A stretch of 64,000 nucleotides of DNA from Gordonia sp. 'Campus' (lineage in GTDB: Bacteria; Actinomycetota; Actinomycetes; Mycobacteriales; Mycobacteriaceae), in the NCBI RefSeq assembly GCF_022206305.1, contig NZ_JAKOIW010000003.1:276234-340233 (forward strand). Reading direction: 5' to 3'. Below, one piece after another: positions 21,526 through 31,527 of the stretch. The notes beneath the pieces are model-generated. The model was not told the origin of the DNA. It did no database searches and saw only the letters and a list, made by a program, of their open reading frames with translations. Every line of letters starts with the position of its first letter. The first letter of the stretch is position 1. The position numbers were made by a program, and so were the translations under genes.

Positions 21526-24459
21526 TCAGCTGCTGTACGCCTCGATCGGCGGGCAGCTGCACACGAGGTTCCGATCCCCGAACACCCCGTCGATCCGACG
21601 GACGGACGGCCAGACCTTGGCCCGCGCCCCCGCCGACGGAAGCCCCTGCGGGTAGGCCGCGATCTCGCGCGAATACGGGTGATCCCACTCGCCGACGAGT
21701 GCTTCGGCCGTGTGCGGCGCACCGCGGAGCGGGTTGTCGTCGGCCGGCCATTCACCTCGGCCCACGAGCTCGATCTCTTCGCGGATGGCGATCATCGCCT
21801 CGCAGAACGCGTCGATCTCGTCGAGGTTCTCGCTCTCGGTCGGCTCGACCATGAGGGTGCCCGCGACGGGGAAGCTCATCGTCGGGGCATGGAAACCGTA
21901 GTCGGCGAGGCGCTTTGCCACATCGTCGACGGTGACGCCGCTCGCCTTCGTGATCCCGCGGAGGTCGAGGATGCACTCGTGGGCGACGAAACCGTCGTCG
22001 CCGGTGTAGAGCACGGGATAGTGCTCGCCGAGGCGCTTGGCGACGTAGTTGGCGGCCGCGATCGCCGTCAGGGTCGCCCGGCGCAGGCCGGCCGCCCCCA
22101 TCATCGCGATGTAGGCGTACGTGATCGGCAGGATGGCCGCCGATCCATAAGGCGCAGCGGCGATCGTCGCCGTGCCGGGCAGTTCCTCGGCGAGGGGGTG
22201 CCCGGGGAGGAAGGGTGCCAGGTGATCGCGGACCGCGACCGGTCCGACGCCGGGACCGCCACCACCGTGCGGGATGCAGAACGTCTTGTGCAGGTTCAGG
22301 TGACTGACGTCGCCGCCGAAGTGGCCGGGCCGGGCGACGCCGACCAGCGCGTTGAGGTTGGCGCCGTCGACGTAGACCTGGCCACCGGCGTCGTGGACGG
22401 CACCGCAGACCTCGCGGACGTCGTGCTCGAACACCCCGTGCGTGGACGGATAGGTGATCATGATGGCCGCGACCCGCCCCTCGTTGGCGGCGATCTTCTC
22501 CCGCAGGTCGTCGAGATCGACGTCGCCGTTGTCACGGCAGGACACGACGACGACGCGCATCCCGGCCATGACCGCCGACGCCGCATTGGTGCCGTGTGCA
22601 CTCGACGGGATGAGACAGACATCCCGGTCCAGGTCGCCACGGCTGCGGTGATATCCGCGGATGGCGAGCAGTCCGGCGAACTCGCCCTGCGAACCCGCGT
22701 TCGGTTGCAGGCTGACACGGTCATAGCCGGTGACGGCGACGAGCCAGTCCTCGAGTGTCGAGATGAGTTCACGGATCCCGACCGTGTCCTCGGCCGGGGC
22801 GAACGGATGCAGCTGCGCGAACCCGGGCCACGTGATGGGTTCCATCTCGGTGGTCGCGTTGAGTTTCATCGTGCACGAGCCCAGCGGGATCATGCTTCGG
22901 TCCAGCGCGATGTCCTTGTCGGACAACGCCCTCAGGTAACGCAGCATCGCCGTCTCGGTGCGGTACCGGTTGAACGCCGGGTGGGTGAGGAACTCGGTGG
23001 TGCGGTTCTCGATCGGCTGCGCGAACGACCGCGGTGTCACGCCGGCGACGTCGAAGGCCCGGAGAACCGCATCGAGGTCGGCGTCGGTGGTCGTCTCGTC
23101 GCAGGCGATCGCGACCGTGTCGGCGTCGACGCGACGCAGGTTGATCCCTTCCCGACGCGCACGCTCGACGATGACGTCGGCGTTGCCGGGTGTGCGGACC
23201 TCGATGGTGTCGAAGAAGTTCGCATGGGCGACAGACAACCCACCTGCGGCGAGCGAATCCGCCAGACGGGCGGCGGCGGCGTGCGTACGTCGTGCGATCG
23301 CCCGCAGACCGTCCGCACCGTGATACGACGCGTACATGGCGGCCATCACGGCCAGCAACACCTGCGCGGTGCAGATGTTGCTGGTCGCCTTTTCACGACG
23401 GATGTGCTGTTCGCGGGTCTGCAGCGCCAGACGGTAGGCCAGGTTCCCGTCCGCGTCCTTGGAGATGCCGACGAGGCGCCCCGGAAGCTGGCGGGCGTGC
23501 CGCGAACCCACCGCCAGGTATCCGGCGTGGGGACCGCCGAAGCCCATGGGGACGCCGAAACGCTGTGTCGTGCCGAAGCAGACGTCCGCGCCCTGCTCCC
23601 CCGGCGGAGTGATGAGGGTGAGCGCGAGCAGGTCACCACCGACCGCGACGAGCGCACCGCGGTCATGGGCGGTCTCGATGATTCCCGCGGCGTCGACAAC
23701 CCGTCCGGACGCGCCGGGCACCTGGAGGATCACGCCGAAGAATTCGCCGTCGGGCAGCCCTTGCCCGGGCAGATCCGGGTGCAGTGACGCCTCGACGACC
23801 TCGATTCCCAGCGGTTCGGCCCGGGTGTCGATGACGGCGCGCGTCTGCGGGAAGAGATCGGCGTCGACGACGACGCGGGGAGACTTCGACTTGCCCGCCC
23901 GACGCATGAGAGTCATCGCCTCGGCCGCGGCGGTCGCCTCGTCGAGCATGGACGCGTTGGCCACCTCCATGCCCGTGAGGTCGGCGACCATGGTCTGGAA
24001 GTTCAACAAGGCTTCGAGCCGGCCCTGGCTGATCTCCGGCTGATAAGGCGTGTACGCCGTGTACCAGGCCGGGTTCTCCAGGACGTTGCGCAGGATGACG
24101 CCCGGGGTGTGGGTGCCGTAGTACCCGAGACCGATCATCGAGCGCGCGACCGTGTTACGCGCCGCGAGATCGCCGAGCTGCGCGAGCACCTCGGACTCGC
24201 TGAGCGGTTGAGGCAAGGCGCCCAGCACGTTCGAGTCGAGTTCGTCGGCGATAACGGCCGGCACGACGCGGTGGGCCAGGTCGTCGAGCGAGGAGACGTC
24301 GATCGCGTCGAGCATGCGTCGGGTCTCGTCCGCGTCGGGGCCCACGTGCCGGTCGACGAAACGGTCGGAGGGAGTGATCACGGCGGCGGGCAGGGTCCCG
24401 TCGGGAGTCGACGCATCAGGGGTGGGCGCATCGGGGTTGGGCGCATCGGGGTTGGGCAC
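21526..24459 (-). CDS. gcvP: Glycine dehydrogenase (decarboxylating), P protein
   Basis: 977-aa PLP-dependent P protein of the glycine cleavage system; it decarboxylates glycine and passes aminomethyl to lipoyl-Gcv[21 protein letters not shown] marks the conserved N-terminus; the PLP-lysine lies in [20 protein letters not shown] in the C-terminal half. GTG 24457-24459 is chosen: it follows an AGAGG and lies beyond the riboswitch. It adds a PNPDA-type repeat of about 20 residues before the family start; GTG 24381 would remove it. A GTG at 24498 is buried in a hairpin of the expression platform and rejected. GcvH is encoded at 27.9 kb; GcvT is not in the window. Confidence 0.94.
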   Translation of the reverse strand: MPNPDAPNPDAPTPDASTPDGTLPAAVITPSDRFVDRHVGPDADETRRMLDAIDVSSLDDLAHRVVPAVIADELDSNVLGALPQPLSESEVLAQLGDLAARNTVARSMIGLGYYGTHTPGVILRNVLENPAWYTAYTPYQPEISQGRLEALLNFQTMVADLTGMEVANASMLDEATAAAEAMTLMRRAGKSKSPRVVVDADLFPQTRAVIDTRAEPLGIEVVEASLHPDLPGQGLPDGEFFGVILQVPGASGRVVDAAGIIETAHDRGALVAVGGDLLALTLITPPGEQGADVCFGTTQRFGVPMGFGGPHAGYLAVGSRHARQLPGRLVGISKDADGNLAYRLALQTREQHIRREKATSNICTAQVLLAVMAAMYASYHGADGLRAIARRTHAAAARLADSLAAGGLSVAHANFFDTIEVRTPGNADVIVERARREGINLRRVDADTVAIACDETTTDADLDAVLRAFDVAGVTPRSFAQPIENRTTEFLTHPAFNRYRTETAMLRYLRALSDKDIALDRSMIPLGSCTMKLNATTEMEPITWPGFAQLHPFAPAEDTVGIRELISTLEDWLVAVTGYDRVSLQPNAGSQGEFAGLLAIRGYHRSRGDLDRDVCLIPSSAHGTNAASAVMAGMRVVVVSCRDNGDVDLDDLREKIAANEGRVAAIMITYPSTHGVFEHDVREVCGAVHDAGGQVYVDGANLNALVGVARPGHFGGDVSHLNLHKTFCIPHGGGGPGVGPVAVRDHLAPFLPGHPLAEELPGTATIAAAPYGSAAILPITYAYIAMMGAAGLRRATLTAIAAANYVAKRLGEHYPVLYTGDDGFVAHECILDLRGITKASGVTVDDVAKRLADYGFHAPTMSFPVAGTLMVEPTESENLDEIDAFCEAMIAIREEIELVGRGEWPADDNPLRGAPHTAEALVGEWDHPYSREIAAYPQGLPSAGARAKVWPSVRRIDGVFGDRNLVCSCPPIEAYSS
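24397..24456. repeat. Four 15-bp repeats encoding the GcvP N-terminal extension
   Basis: Sense-strand units of the type CCCAACCCCGATGCG at 24442-24456, 24427-24441, 24412-24426 and 24397-24411 encode [15 protein letters not shown] and STPDG. The first two copies are identical; the later ones have diverged. Confidence 0.85.
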
Positions 24460-24511
24460 GGTCGAGGACAACCTCTCGCAGGCGCCGGTGAAGGGCACCG
24501 GCAGGCTGGCC

Positions 24512-24727
24512 CTCCCCCTCTGTCATGTCGTCGGCCGGAGCCGAGGGACGCCTGAGAGATTCGGCTGGCCCGCAACACTGCGGGCCGACCTTTCACCGTG
24601 GGCGGACGACGAGTCGTCACTTTCCAGAGACGTCGTCACCACCACGGTCCTGGGTGCCTGAGAGTTTGACGGAGAGGTGTTGCTCCTTCGGCGGCCACCG
24701 ACCGAACGGTCAGAGGCGCTCTCCCGC
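24512..24727 (-). promoter_or_regulatory. Tandem glycine riboswitch upstream of gcvP
   Basis: Both aptamers of the gcvT-type glycine RNA can be read on the minus strand. The first has GCGGGAGAG near 24727, CCGAAGGAGCAA at 24691-24680 and CTCTCAGG at 24664-24657. The second has CTCTGGAAAG at 24629-24620, GGTGAAAGG near 24598-24590 and CTCTCAGG at 24558-24551, closing with GACAGAGGGGG. A hairpin downstream (GCCGGTG with CACCGGC, 24484-24502) is a candidate expression platform. Glycine binding is expected to turn gcvP on. Confidence 0.93.
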
Positions 24728-24766
24728 AGCGTAGCGACGCGGGCTCGAGTCTACGCGGACCAAGGA

Positions 24767-25435
24767 CTACCCGGTGCGACGGGCACGGTTCTTGCGCCGC
24801 GCGGCGAGCTCGTCTTCGGGTGAGGTCTCGCTGACACCGCCGTCGGCGCGCTCACCGGGGAAGTCCGCGATGGTGCCGCTGAGTTCACGCATCGCACCGC
24901 TGACCGCGATACCGAACACGCCCTGTCCACCCTGTAGGAGGTCGACGACCTCTTCGGCGGACGTGCACTCGTACACCGTCGTACCGTCGGAGAACAGAGT
25001 GATCCGAGCGAGATCCTCGACGCCGCGCTGGCGGAGATGGTCGACCGCGACCCGGATGTTCTGCAAGGAGATCCCGGTGTCGAGAAGCCGCTTCACGATC
25101 TTCAGGACGAGGATGTCCTTGAACGAGTAGAGACGCTGGCTGCCGGACCCGGCGGCTCCCCGGATGGACGGCACGACGAGCGACGTGCGCGCCCAGTAAT
25201 CGAGCTGGCGGTAGGTGATACCCGCGATCTGGCAGGCACTGGGCACCCGGTACCCGACCAGCTCATCCGGCACGGTGTCGTCGGGGAAGAGCCCCGGTGC
25301 GATGTCACCGAGACTGCCCTGCGTCGGAACGGCATTCGGACGGTCGGCCTGACCCGAGCCCGATGACTCGGCCCCGGGGCGAGCAGCTGACGGGTCGCTC
25401 GACTTCTCTTCGTTGTCGACCGGACGATCGCCCAC
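24767..25435 (-). CDS. MerR-family transcriptional regulator (Rv1830-like)
   Basis: 222-aa MerR regulator. After a disordered acidic N-terminus of about 70 residues comes the winged helix-turn-helix: GYRVPSACQIAGITYRQLDY, WARTSLVVPS, GSGSQRLYSFKDILVLKIVK, then helices LLDTGISLQNIRVAVDHLRQ. The C-terminal part (TTVYECTSAEEVVDLLQGGQ) is nearly identical in mycobacteria (Rv1830). GTG 25435 is chosen because GAGGGAG lies 7 bp upstream; an upstream GTG at 25498 has no ribosome site. A palindrome at 25620-25642 may be its operator. Confidence 0.9.
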   Translation of the reverse strand: MGDRPVDNEEKSSDPSAARPGAESSGSGQADRPNAVPTQGSLGDIAPGLFPDDTVPDELVGYRVPSACQIAGITYRQLDYWARTSLVVPSIRGAAGSGSQRLYSFKDILVLKIVKRLLDTGISLQNIRVAVDHLRQRGVEDLARITLFSDGTTVYECTSAEEVVDLLQGGQGVFGIAVSGAMRELSGTIADFPGERADGGVSETSPEDELAARRKNRARRTG

Positions 25436-25619
25436 TTCTGACTCCCTCGCAAAGCTCGGATCGGACGCCGCACCACAGTGCCTGACATCCACGTCCACAG
25501 TACGCGGTCCAGGCCGTTCCGGGTCACCCGATGGTCCTCATCGGCCCATGTGTGGACCCGATGTTGCTGATGACGCTAGTGCGGCCGATGTCGGTGGATC
25601 AACGCGACTCGCCCTACGG

Positions 25620-25642
25620 CTCAACCTCAACTTGAGATTGAG
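25620..25642. promoter_or_regulatory. 23-bp near-perfect palindrome, candidate MerR-type operator
   Basis: Left arm CTCAACCTCAA (25620-25630), centre C, right arm TTGAGATTGAG (25632-25642); ten of eleven positions pair. The TTGAG/CTCAA arms resemble operators of MerR-family proteins. It lies between the DUF151 gene and the Rv1830-like MerR gene, about 185 bp upstream of the latter's start. Confidence 0.6.
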
Positions 25643-25697
25643 ACAAACGGTGATCGGGCGGTGTCCATTCCGTGATCAGGAGCGGACGGCGAGGCGC

Positions 25698-26213
25698 TCA
25701 GGCGCCGCCGCTGGCCTTGAAGTCGTCCGGGGACACGTTGTCGAGGAACTCCTTGAACTTCTCGACCTCGTCCTCTTTGACCTCTTCGGCCGGGGCCTCT
25801 GCGGTCTCGTCGGAATCCTCGTCGGGGATCAACAGGCCGGCCTCGGCGAGGACCTCCTCGTCGGCGATGATCGGCACCTCGGCGCGCATCGCGACCGCGA
25901 TCGAATCCGAGGGCCGAGCCGAGACGCGAAGGTCACCGCTGAAGACCATCTCGGCGTAGAACGTGCCCTCTTGCATGTCGACGATCCGGACCTCGAGAAG
26001 CGTCTGCCCGAACTCCTTGATCAAGTTCACGATGAGATCATGAGTGAGCGGACGGGGAGGCTCGATTCCCTTCTGGCGCAACGCTATCGAGGCAGCTTCG
26101 CTCTGCCCGATCCAGATCGGCAGGTAGCGCTCGCCGTCGACCTCGCGCAGCAACAGCACGGGCTGGCTCTGCGGGGGCTCGACCCTGATGCCCACCACAC
26201 GCATCTCGCTCAT
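25698..26213 (-). CDS. Bifunctional nuclease family protein (DUF151)
   Basis: 171-aa DUF151 protein. MSEMRVVGIRVEPPQSQPVL, RYLPIWIGQSEAASIALRQK, RPLTHDLIVNLIKEFGQTLL and the SARPSDSIAVAMRAEVPIIA motif are diagnostic. The acidic tail (about residues 135-171) is typical of the actinobacterial form. Family members have been described as nucleases acting on RNA and DNA; the role here is unknown. ATG 26213 follows GGGAGGTG. It is 164 bp downstream of the second MerR gene and equals Rv1829. Confidence 0.92.
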   Translation of the reverse strand: MSEMRVVGIRVEPPQSQPVLLLREVDGERYLPIWIGQSEAASIALRQKGIEPPRPLTHDLIVNLIKEFGQTLLEVRIVDMQEGTFYAEMVFSGDLRVSARPSDSIAVAMRAEVPIIADEEVLAEAGLLIPDEDSDETAEAPAEEVKEDEVEKFKEFLDNVSPDDFKASGGA

Positions 26214-26377
26214 CTCGCACCTCCCAGACGCCACATACGGCGCTCGATTAATGATCTCGACGCTACACCGAGTACGCGGAGAGCGGCGGCCGACTCGCGG
26301 CGGCCTGCCACCGATCCTTGCTGTTCAACCGGCGCGCGACAACAGGTCCCGGGAAAGACCGCCTGCGGAGAAATGTG

Positions 26378-27100
26378 TCAGTCCAGTGCGCCGCGCACCG
26401 CGGCCTTGACGAGTTGGGTGTGCAACGTCACCGACAACGCGGCGATCTCGCGCACCAACTCCTCGGCGCGGTCGCGCGCGCCGGTTCCCTTGCCCTTGGC
26501 GATCGGGTTGGCGATCTGGGCGACGAGCCCGGCCTCGCGGTCGGCGGACACCTTGAACGCGCGGAGGTGCCGGGTCTCGAGCCCGTAGCTCGCGAGCGCT
26601 GCGGCCGCCTCGACCAGGCGCACGGCATCCTCGTCGAAGAAGCCCGCCGGGCCGGCACTCAACAGTCCGTTGCGCTGCAACTCCGTGACGAACGCCGAGT
26701 CGACGCCCGTTCGCTCGATCAGCGACTCGCGGGACACACGGCCGGCGCGGGCTCCGAAATCCGTGGCCGGTGCAACGGTCCCGCGTGCTGCGGACAGCAC
26801 GCGGGTCCCGCCCGGACCGAACCCGCCGTCACCGTTGTCGATGGCGTCGAGTTGCTCTTTGATGACCTTCAGCGGGAGATAACGGTCCCGCTGGGCGGTC
26901 AGCACGAAACGCAGCCGATCGCAGTCGGCCTGGCTGAACCGCCGATAACCCGAAGGTGCCCGTTCCGGGGTCACCAGACCCTCCGACTCCAAGAATCGGA
27001 TCTTCGAGATCGTGATGTCCGGGAAGTCATCACGCAATTGGGCGAGGACGGTGCCGATCGACATCGATCCTTCGCCGCGGGGGGCCGTGGACGCCGTCAC
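26378..27100 (-). CDS. MerR-family transcriptional regulator (Rv1828-like)
   Basis: 240-aa MerR/HspR-like regulator. The DNA-binding domain is SIGTVLAQLRDDFPDITISK, IRFLESEGLVTPERAPSGYR, then RFSQADCDRLRFVLTAQRDR and YLPLKVIKEQLDAIDNGDGG. A second helical effector-like domain covers about residues 110-235. GTG 27100 is 5 bp after the garA stop, so it is cotranscribed with garA. Equals Rv1828. The partner promoter is unknown. Confidence 0.92.
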   Translation of the reverse strand: MTASTAPRGEGSMSIGTVLAQLRDDFPDITISKIRFLESEGLVTPERAPSGYRRFSQADCDRLRFVLTAQRDRYLPLKVIKEQLDAIDNGDGGFGPGGTRVLSAARGTVAPATDFGARAGRVSRESLIERTGVDSAFVTELQRNGLLSAGPAGFFDEDAVRLVEAAAALASYGLETRHLRAFKVSADREAGLVAQIANPIAKGKGTGARDRAEELVREIAALSVTLHTQLVKAAVRGALD

Positions 27101-27105
27101 GGGTG

Positions 27106-27555
27106 TCAGGCGTCTGCTTCGTCGCGCGGGCCGCTGAGGAAGACCAGACGGAACTTGCCGATCTGAACCTCGTCGCCATTGCTGAGCGATGCGGTGTCCA
27201 CCGGTTCCCGATTGACGTAGGTCCCGTTGAGGCTGCCCACGTCGACGACCTGGAACTCGTTGTCGCCGAGCCGGAATTCGGCGTGACGGCGACTGACGGT
27301 CACGTCGTCGAGGAAGATGTCGCTGTCGGGGTGACGTCCCGCGGACGTCGTCGGCTGATCCAGGAGGAACCGCGACCCCGCATTGGGTCCTCGCTTCACG
27401 ACAAGCAGCGCGGTCCCGGGCGCGAGTCGTTCGACTCCCGTCTCGGCCGGCTCACTCGAGGTACTCGTCCCGGCATCGAGCTCATTGATGAACTCCTCCC
27501 GGAACACCGAGGTGGTCTCCACCGGCGCCTCGAAGTCCCTGTCGTTTTCGCTCAC
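27106..27555 (-). CDS. garA: Glycogen accumulation regulator GarA (FHA domain)
   Basis: 149-aa FHA-domain protein that in mycobacteria binds and inhibits alpha-ketoglutarate decarboxylase and NAD-glutamate dehydrogenase and activates glutamate synthase until it is phosphorylated by PknG/PknB. The phospho-acceptor motif ETTSVFR is intact near residue 13, and the FHA core (GRHPDSDIFLDDVTVSRRHA; GSLNGTYVNREPVD) is at about 72-120. Two GTG codons at 27558 and 27555 are possible; the second has better spacing from AAGGAG. Followed by the Rv1828-like gene. Confidence 0.93.
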   Translation of the reverse strand: MSENDRDFEAPVETTSVFREEFINELDAGTSTSSEPAETGVERLAPGTALLVVKRGPNAGSRFLLDQPTTSAGRHPDSDIFLDDVTVSRRHAEFRLGDNEFQVVDVGSLNGTYVNREPVDTASLSNGDEVQIGKFRLVFLSGPRDEADA

Positions 27556-27874
27556 CACTTCTCCTTCGTCGTCGTCAGTGCCAACCGCTCAGTCCTTGCA
27601 TGCATCCGGCGGAACCGTTGCGCTCTCCGGGACGCTCCCCGTCGGTTCTCGCCACGATGGCCGATCGAATCTACATGACATGTGCGGCCGGGTAGATCTC
27701 GGCGCGTGATCGTGAACATCGGTGTCACGTCGCGCCTCGTTCCCACTGCCGTAACCGTACCGGTCATGCCGATCGCACCGTCGAGCGAGTCGACTCCGGC
27801 ATCGACGATCATAACGTCACCGAAGCGATCACCCGGGTCGATCGCACCACCGGCCGGTCGCGGCAGGAAAATCG
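27556..27874. other. Intergenic region between garA and gcvH without a supported gene
   Basis: About 320 bp. It holds the garA leader with AAGGAG next to the start and an AT-richer patch near 27660-27690 (TAGATT on the minus strand) that may be the garA promoter. A 108-codon minus-strand frame at 27552-27878 crosses the region but shows no family similarity and overlaps the garA start. The genes found near here in M. tuberculosis (Rv1823-Rv1825) are absent from the window. Confidence 0.6.
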
Positions 27875-28279
27875 TCACCCCTCGATGACGGCGCGGTATC
27901 CCGCCGCGTCCAGAACCTCGCCGAGGTGCTCGTCGAGGGTCGCCTCGTCGGCCGACTCGATCTCGACCAGCCAGCCCTCGCCGTAGGGGTCGGAATTGAC
28001 CAGGTCGGGAGAGGCGTCCAGCGCGTCGTTGACCGCCGAGACCGTGCCCGCGAGCGGACCGAAGATGTCCGAGACGCTCTTGGTCGACTCGACTTCGGCG
28101 AACGACTCGCCGATCGTCACCTCCGCGCCGCTGTCGGGTAGCTGCACGAACACCACGTCACCGAGCGCATCCTGCGCGTAGTCGGTGATGCCGACGCGCA
28201 CAGTCGTGGGTCCGAGCCGTTCGATCCACTCGTGCTCCGCGGTGTAGCGCAGGGTGTCTGGCACTTTGCTGTCGGTCAC
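27875..28279 (-). CDS. gcvH: Glycine cleavage system H protein
   Basis: 134-aa lipoyl carrier protein that shuttles the aminomethyl group between P, T and L proteins. The lipoyl-lysine is in FAEVESTKSVSDIFGPLAG (about residue 66). The N-terminus DTLRYTAEHEWIERLGPTTV is normal for the family. ATG 28279 lies 22 bp after the phosphatidyltransferase gene on the same strand. It supplies the partner for the riboswitch-controlled gcvP 3.4 kb away. Confidence 0.95.
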   Translation of the reverse strand: MTDSKVPDTLRYTAEHEWIERLGPTTVRVGITDYAQDALGDVVFVQLPDSGAEVTIGESFAEVESTKSVSDIFGPLAGTVSAVNDALDASPDLVNSDPYGEGWLVEIESADEATLDEHLGEVLDAAGYRAVIEG

Positions 28280-28301
28280 TGCGAACCCCTTTCGTTCTCG
28301 G

Positions 28302-28931
28302 TCAGACTCTACTGTCTGCCGAGGTGCCTGCCGGGTGACGCGGCGGCATGAGCCGCACCACCAGGATCGTCTGATACCAGTACAGGACGAAGGACCACAG
28401 ATAGAGTCCGACTCCCCAGATCATGAAGGCCCACCCGATGGGGTGGGCGATGGTCCCCACGATCGAATCGAGTTGTCCGGCAAGGAGCCACGGGAAGGCG
28501 CTCATGAGCGCGAAGGTCCCGGCCTTGCCGATGTAGAGGACCGGGAGCGCGAACACGCCGCGCGACCGGAGAAGCGGCGCGGACGCGAACAACAAGACGT
28601 CGCGCGCGATGATGACGCCGATCAGCCACCACGGCAGGAACTCACGGATCCCGAACGCTACCGGGATGATCACGATGTAGAGGCGATCGGCGGCCGGGTC
28701 GAGCAGCGCCCCGATCCGCGACGACTGGTTCAGCAGGCGAGCGATCTTGCCGTCGGCCCAGTCGGAGAACCCGGAGAACATCAGCACGGCGAAGGCCCAC
28801 CCATCCGCCTTCTCGACCAGCAACAGCCAGACGAACACCGGGATGAGCGCGAGCCGCAACACGCTCAACGCGTTCGGGACCGTGACGATGCGGTCCGGAG
28901 CCGGCGTGGCCGCCGCCTCCGGTTCGGTCAC
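28302..28931 (-). CDS. pgsA2: CDP-alcohol phosphatidyltransferase (PgsA2-like)
   Basis: 209-aa membrane enzyme of the CDP-OH-P family transferring a phosphatidyl group from CDP-diacylglycerol to an alcohol. The catalytic signature D..DG..AR........G...D...D is complete in [19 protein letters not shown] and [10 protein letters not shown], near residues 57-85. About six hydrophobic segments follow and surround it. GTG 28931 overlaps the secA2 stop by 4 bp. Equals Rv1822; the exact alcohol (glycerol phosphate or another) is not clear from sequence. Confidence 0.88.
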   Translation of the reverse strand: MTEPEAAATPAPDRIVTVPNALSVLRLALIPVFVWLLLVEKADGWAFAVLMFSGFSDWADGKIARLLNQSSRIGALLDPAADRLYIVIIPVAFGIREFLPWWLIGVIIARDVLLFASAPLLRSRGVFALPVLYIGKAGTFALMSAFPWLLAGQLDSIVGTIAHPIGWAFMIWGVGLYLWSFVLYWYQTILVVRLMPPRHPAGTSADSRV

Positions 28932-31375
28932 CGGAAGATCCCGATGATGCCCTGAAGCGTCTTGGCCCCGCCGGAGGAGAACAGGTTGTCGTGCACCATG
29001 TAGGTCCAGGTCGTCGTCGACCGGTGCAGGTCTGCCGTACCGAGATCGACGCCCTCGTCGGTGATGGTCGCCTCGCGGAACGTCTCCCGGGCCTTCGTCA
29101 GCGCCGTGCCGGGCAGATCGGCGAACTCCGACAGGATCAGTCGGTGGAACTCGTCGAGTGGGCTCTCCTTGCCCAGCGAGCGCAGATGGATGCTGGCGCG
29201 CACGTCGGAGACGAACGCGAGGTGATCCGCCCAGGCACGGTCGAGGTGGTAGAGCACGATCTCGCGCGCCGCCTGCGAGAGCACCTCACGCGGCACCGGC
29301 GTCTGCGCGGGGGCCGATGCGGCGTTATCCGTTGCGGCGTCCGTCTTGTCGGCCCCCTCGACAGTCTTGTCGGCGTCGGACTTGTCGGCATCGGACTTCG
29401 CGGTGTCGGACTTGTCGGCGTCGGACTTGTCGGCGTCCCCCGTCGACTCGCCGAGCAGCTGCGCGTAACGCTCGGGTTCGAGCTCGGCGAGTTCGTCGAG
29501 CGCGGCATCGGTCGTCAGGATTCGCATGCGCCGGTCCACGATGATGTCGCGCTGCTGGTTCACGAGCTTGTTGTAGCGCCAGGTGTTGGCGTGCAGTTCG
29601 AGCATCACGCCCTCGGCGATGCGCTGCGCCTGCTCGATGAGGTCGATGCCCTTGCTGCCCATGGACCCGTCCTCGTTGGGCGACACCGGGTCACGCTTGA
29701 ACGCGAGGTTCTTGGTGACGACCGGGTCCTCGAGGCTGGAGAAGAACACGGACGTACCCGGGTCGCCCTGGCGGCCGGCGCGTCCGCGGAGCTGGCTGTC
29801 GAGGCGTTCCGTGTCGTGACGTCCGGTACCCACCACACACAGACCGCCGAGCTCGATCACCTCGTCGTGCGCCTTGTCGTCGTCGTGGGATCCGCCGAGC
29901 TTGATGTCGGTGCCCCGGCCGGCCATCTGCGTCGAGACCGTGACTGCGCCACGGGCACCGGCCTCGGCGATGATCTTGGCCTCCTCGGCGTCGTTCTTGG
30001 CGTTGAGGACCACCGAGGGCACGTCCGCCTTGTCCAAGAAGTACGCGAGCTCTTCGGATTCGGCGACGTCGTGCGTGCCGATGAGCACCGGCTGACCGGT
30101 CTCGTGGATCTCCTTCACGTACGCGACGATCGCCTCGACCTTGTTGGCCTTGGTGTCGTACACCCGGTCGGGCAGATCGGTGCGCCCGTTGGGCGTGTTC
30201 GGTGGGATCTGCGACACCCGCAACTCGTAGAACTGGCGGAACTGCTCGCCCGCCGCGATCGCGGTACCCGTCATGCCGCACACCTTGGGGTAACGGCCGA
30301 CGAGCGCCTGCACGGTGATGGTGTCGATGACCTCGCCCGAGTCGGTCTGGGTGAGACCTTCTTTGAGCTCGACCGCCGCCTGCACGCCGTCCGGCCAGCG
30401 CTGCAACTGGGCGACGCGGCCTCGCGACGCGTTGATCAGGTGCACACCGCCGTCGCGCACGATGTAGTGGATGTCGCGCTCGAGCAGGTAGTGCGCGTGC
30501 ATGGCGATGCTGACATGCACCAGCGTCGTACCGACATGTTCCTCGCTGTAGAGATCGATACCGCCGAGCTCTTCTTCGACGAAGGCCGCGCCCTCATCGG
30601 TGAGCGTGACGTTGCGTCCGTCCGCATCGACCTCGTAGTGCTTGTTCTTCATCCGCGACACGACATCGTGAATCGCCTGGTCGGGCACCTCGGTCTCGGT
30701 GGAACCGGCGAGCACCAGCGGCACCAGGGCTTCGTCGACGAGCACCGAATCGGCCTCGTCGATGATGGCGACGTCGGGCTTGGGCGAGACGAGGTCGGAC
30801 TCGGACAGAGCCAGCTGGTCGCGCAGGACGTCGAAGCCGATCTCGTTGACCGAACCGTAGGTCACGTCGCCCGCGTAGGCCCGGCGGCGCTCCTCGCGAC
30901 TCGAGTTCTCCGCGATCGCATTGACCGCGATCCCGAAGACGTCGAACAACGGCTTCATCCACTCCGCGTCACGGGTCGCCAGATAGTCGTTGACCGAGAT
31001 GACGTGCACCTGATGCCCTTGCAGGACATACCCGATCGCCGCGATCGCACCCGCGAGGGTCTTGCCCTCACCGGTCGCCATCTCGACGATGTCGCCTTCG
31101 AGAAGGCGCAGCGCGCCCTGCAACTGCACATCGAAGGGGCGGAGTCCGATCGACCGGTCGGCGGCCTCACGAACCAGCGCGAGGAACCGTGCGCGATCCG
31201 CGGCGTTCTCCCCGATGTCGAGTTTCTCGGCCTCGCCGGCGAATGCGTCGTCGGCGAGTTCGGCGGCCCAATCGGTGTGGGCTTCGGCGTCTTTGATCAC
31301 GCCCACCGACTTCGACTGGTTACGAGTCGACTGGGCGCCCAGCAGACGCCACATGCTGTTGGTCAGCTTTCCCAC
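28928..31375 (-). CDS. secA2: Accessory Sec translocase ATPase SecA2
   Basis: 815-aa DEAD-like motor for export of a subset of proteins. Walker [15 protein letters not shown] is near residue 98, Walker [19 protein letters not shown] near 198, motif [20 protein letters not shown] near 480-500, and [20 protein letters not shown] in motor domain 2. The mycobacterial SecA2 start region [20 protein letters not shown] is present. GTG 31375 follows AGGAGA with 9-bp spacing; ATG 31426 is an alternative. An inserted linker of about 50 residues rich in Asp/Lys/Ser, encoded by repeats at 29366-29440, precedes the conserved [20 protein letters not shown]. Confidence 0.95.
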   Translation of the reverse strand: MGKLTNSMWRLLGAQSTRNQSKSVGVIKDAEAHTDWAAELADDAFAGEAEKLDIGENAADRARFLALVREAADRSIGLRPFDVQLQGALRLLEGDIVEMATGEGKTLAGAIAAIGYVLQGHQVHVISVNDYLATRDAEWMKPLFDVFGIAVNAIAENSSREERRRAYAGDVTYGSVNEIGFDVLRDQLALSESDLVSPKPDVAIIDEADSVLVDEALVPLVLAGSTETEVPDQAIHDVVSRMKNKHYEVDADGRNVTLTDEGAAFVEEELGGIDLYSEEHVGTTLVHVSIAMHAHYLLERDIHYIVRDGGVHLINASRGRVAQLQRWPDGVQAAVELKEGLTQTDSGEVIDTITVQALVGRYPKVCGMTGTAIAAGEQFRQFYELRVSQIPPNTPNGRTDLPDRVYDTKANKVEAIVAYVKEIHETGQPVLIGTHDVAESEELAYFLDKADVPSVVLNAKNDAEEAKIIAEAGARGAVTVSTQMAGRGTDIKLGGSHDDDKAHDEVIELGGLCVVGTGRHDTERLDSQLRGRAGRQGDPGTSVFFSSLEDPVVTKNLAFKRDPVSPNEDGSMGSKGIDLIEQAQRIAEGVMLELHANTWRYNKLVNQQRDIIVDRRMRILTTDAALDELAELEPERYAQLLGESTGDADKSDADKSDTAKSDADKSDADKTVEGADKTDAATDNAASAPAQTPVPREVLSQAAREIVLYHLDRAWADHLAFVSDVRASIHLRSLGKESPLDEFHRLILSEFADLPGTALTKARETFREATITDEGVDLGTADLHRSTTTWTYMVHDNLFSSGGAKTLQGIIGIFR
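29366..29440. repeat. Five 15-bp in-frame repeats in secA2
   Basis: Plus-strand units of CTTGTCGGCGTCGGA at 29366-29380, 29381-29395, 29396-29410, 29411-29425 and 29426-29440, with the third and fifth diverged. They encode a DKSDA-type pentapeptide array in the SecA2 linker. Confidence 0.88.
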
Positions 31376-31527
31376 CGAAACTTTTCTCCTGATCGTTTCC
31401 CGGTCAACTTTCCGGCCCACCCCCATGCGGCGGCCAGGTCAGCCACAACGGTACGCGGCTGCTGGTCGAGCGGCGTCGGCGACATTATGATCAGTCCACC
31501 GATTCCGCCCGAGGACAAGGACGACGC

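Noticed and set aside
21679..23787. 702-codon plus-strand frame opposite gcvP
   Set aside because: Mirror frame of a clear GcvP sequence.
27552..27878. 108-codon minus-strand frame between gcvH and garA
   Set aside because: No family similarity and it overlaps the garA start; treated as intergenic.
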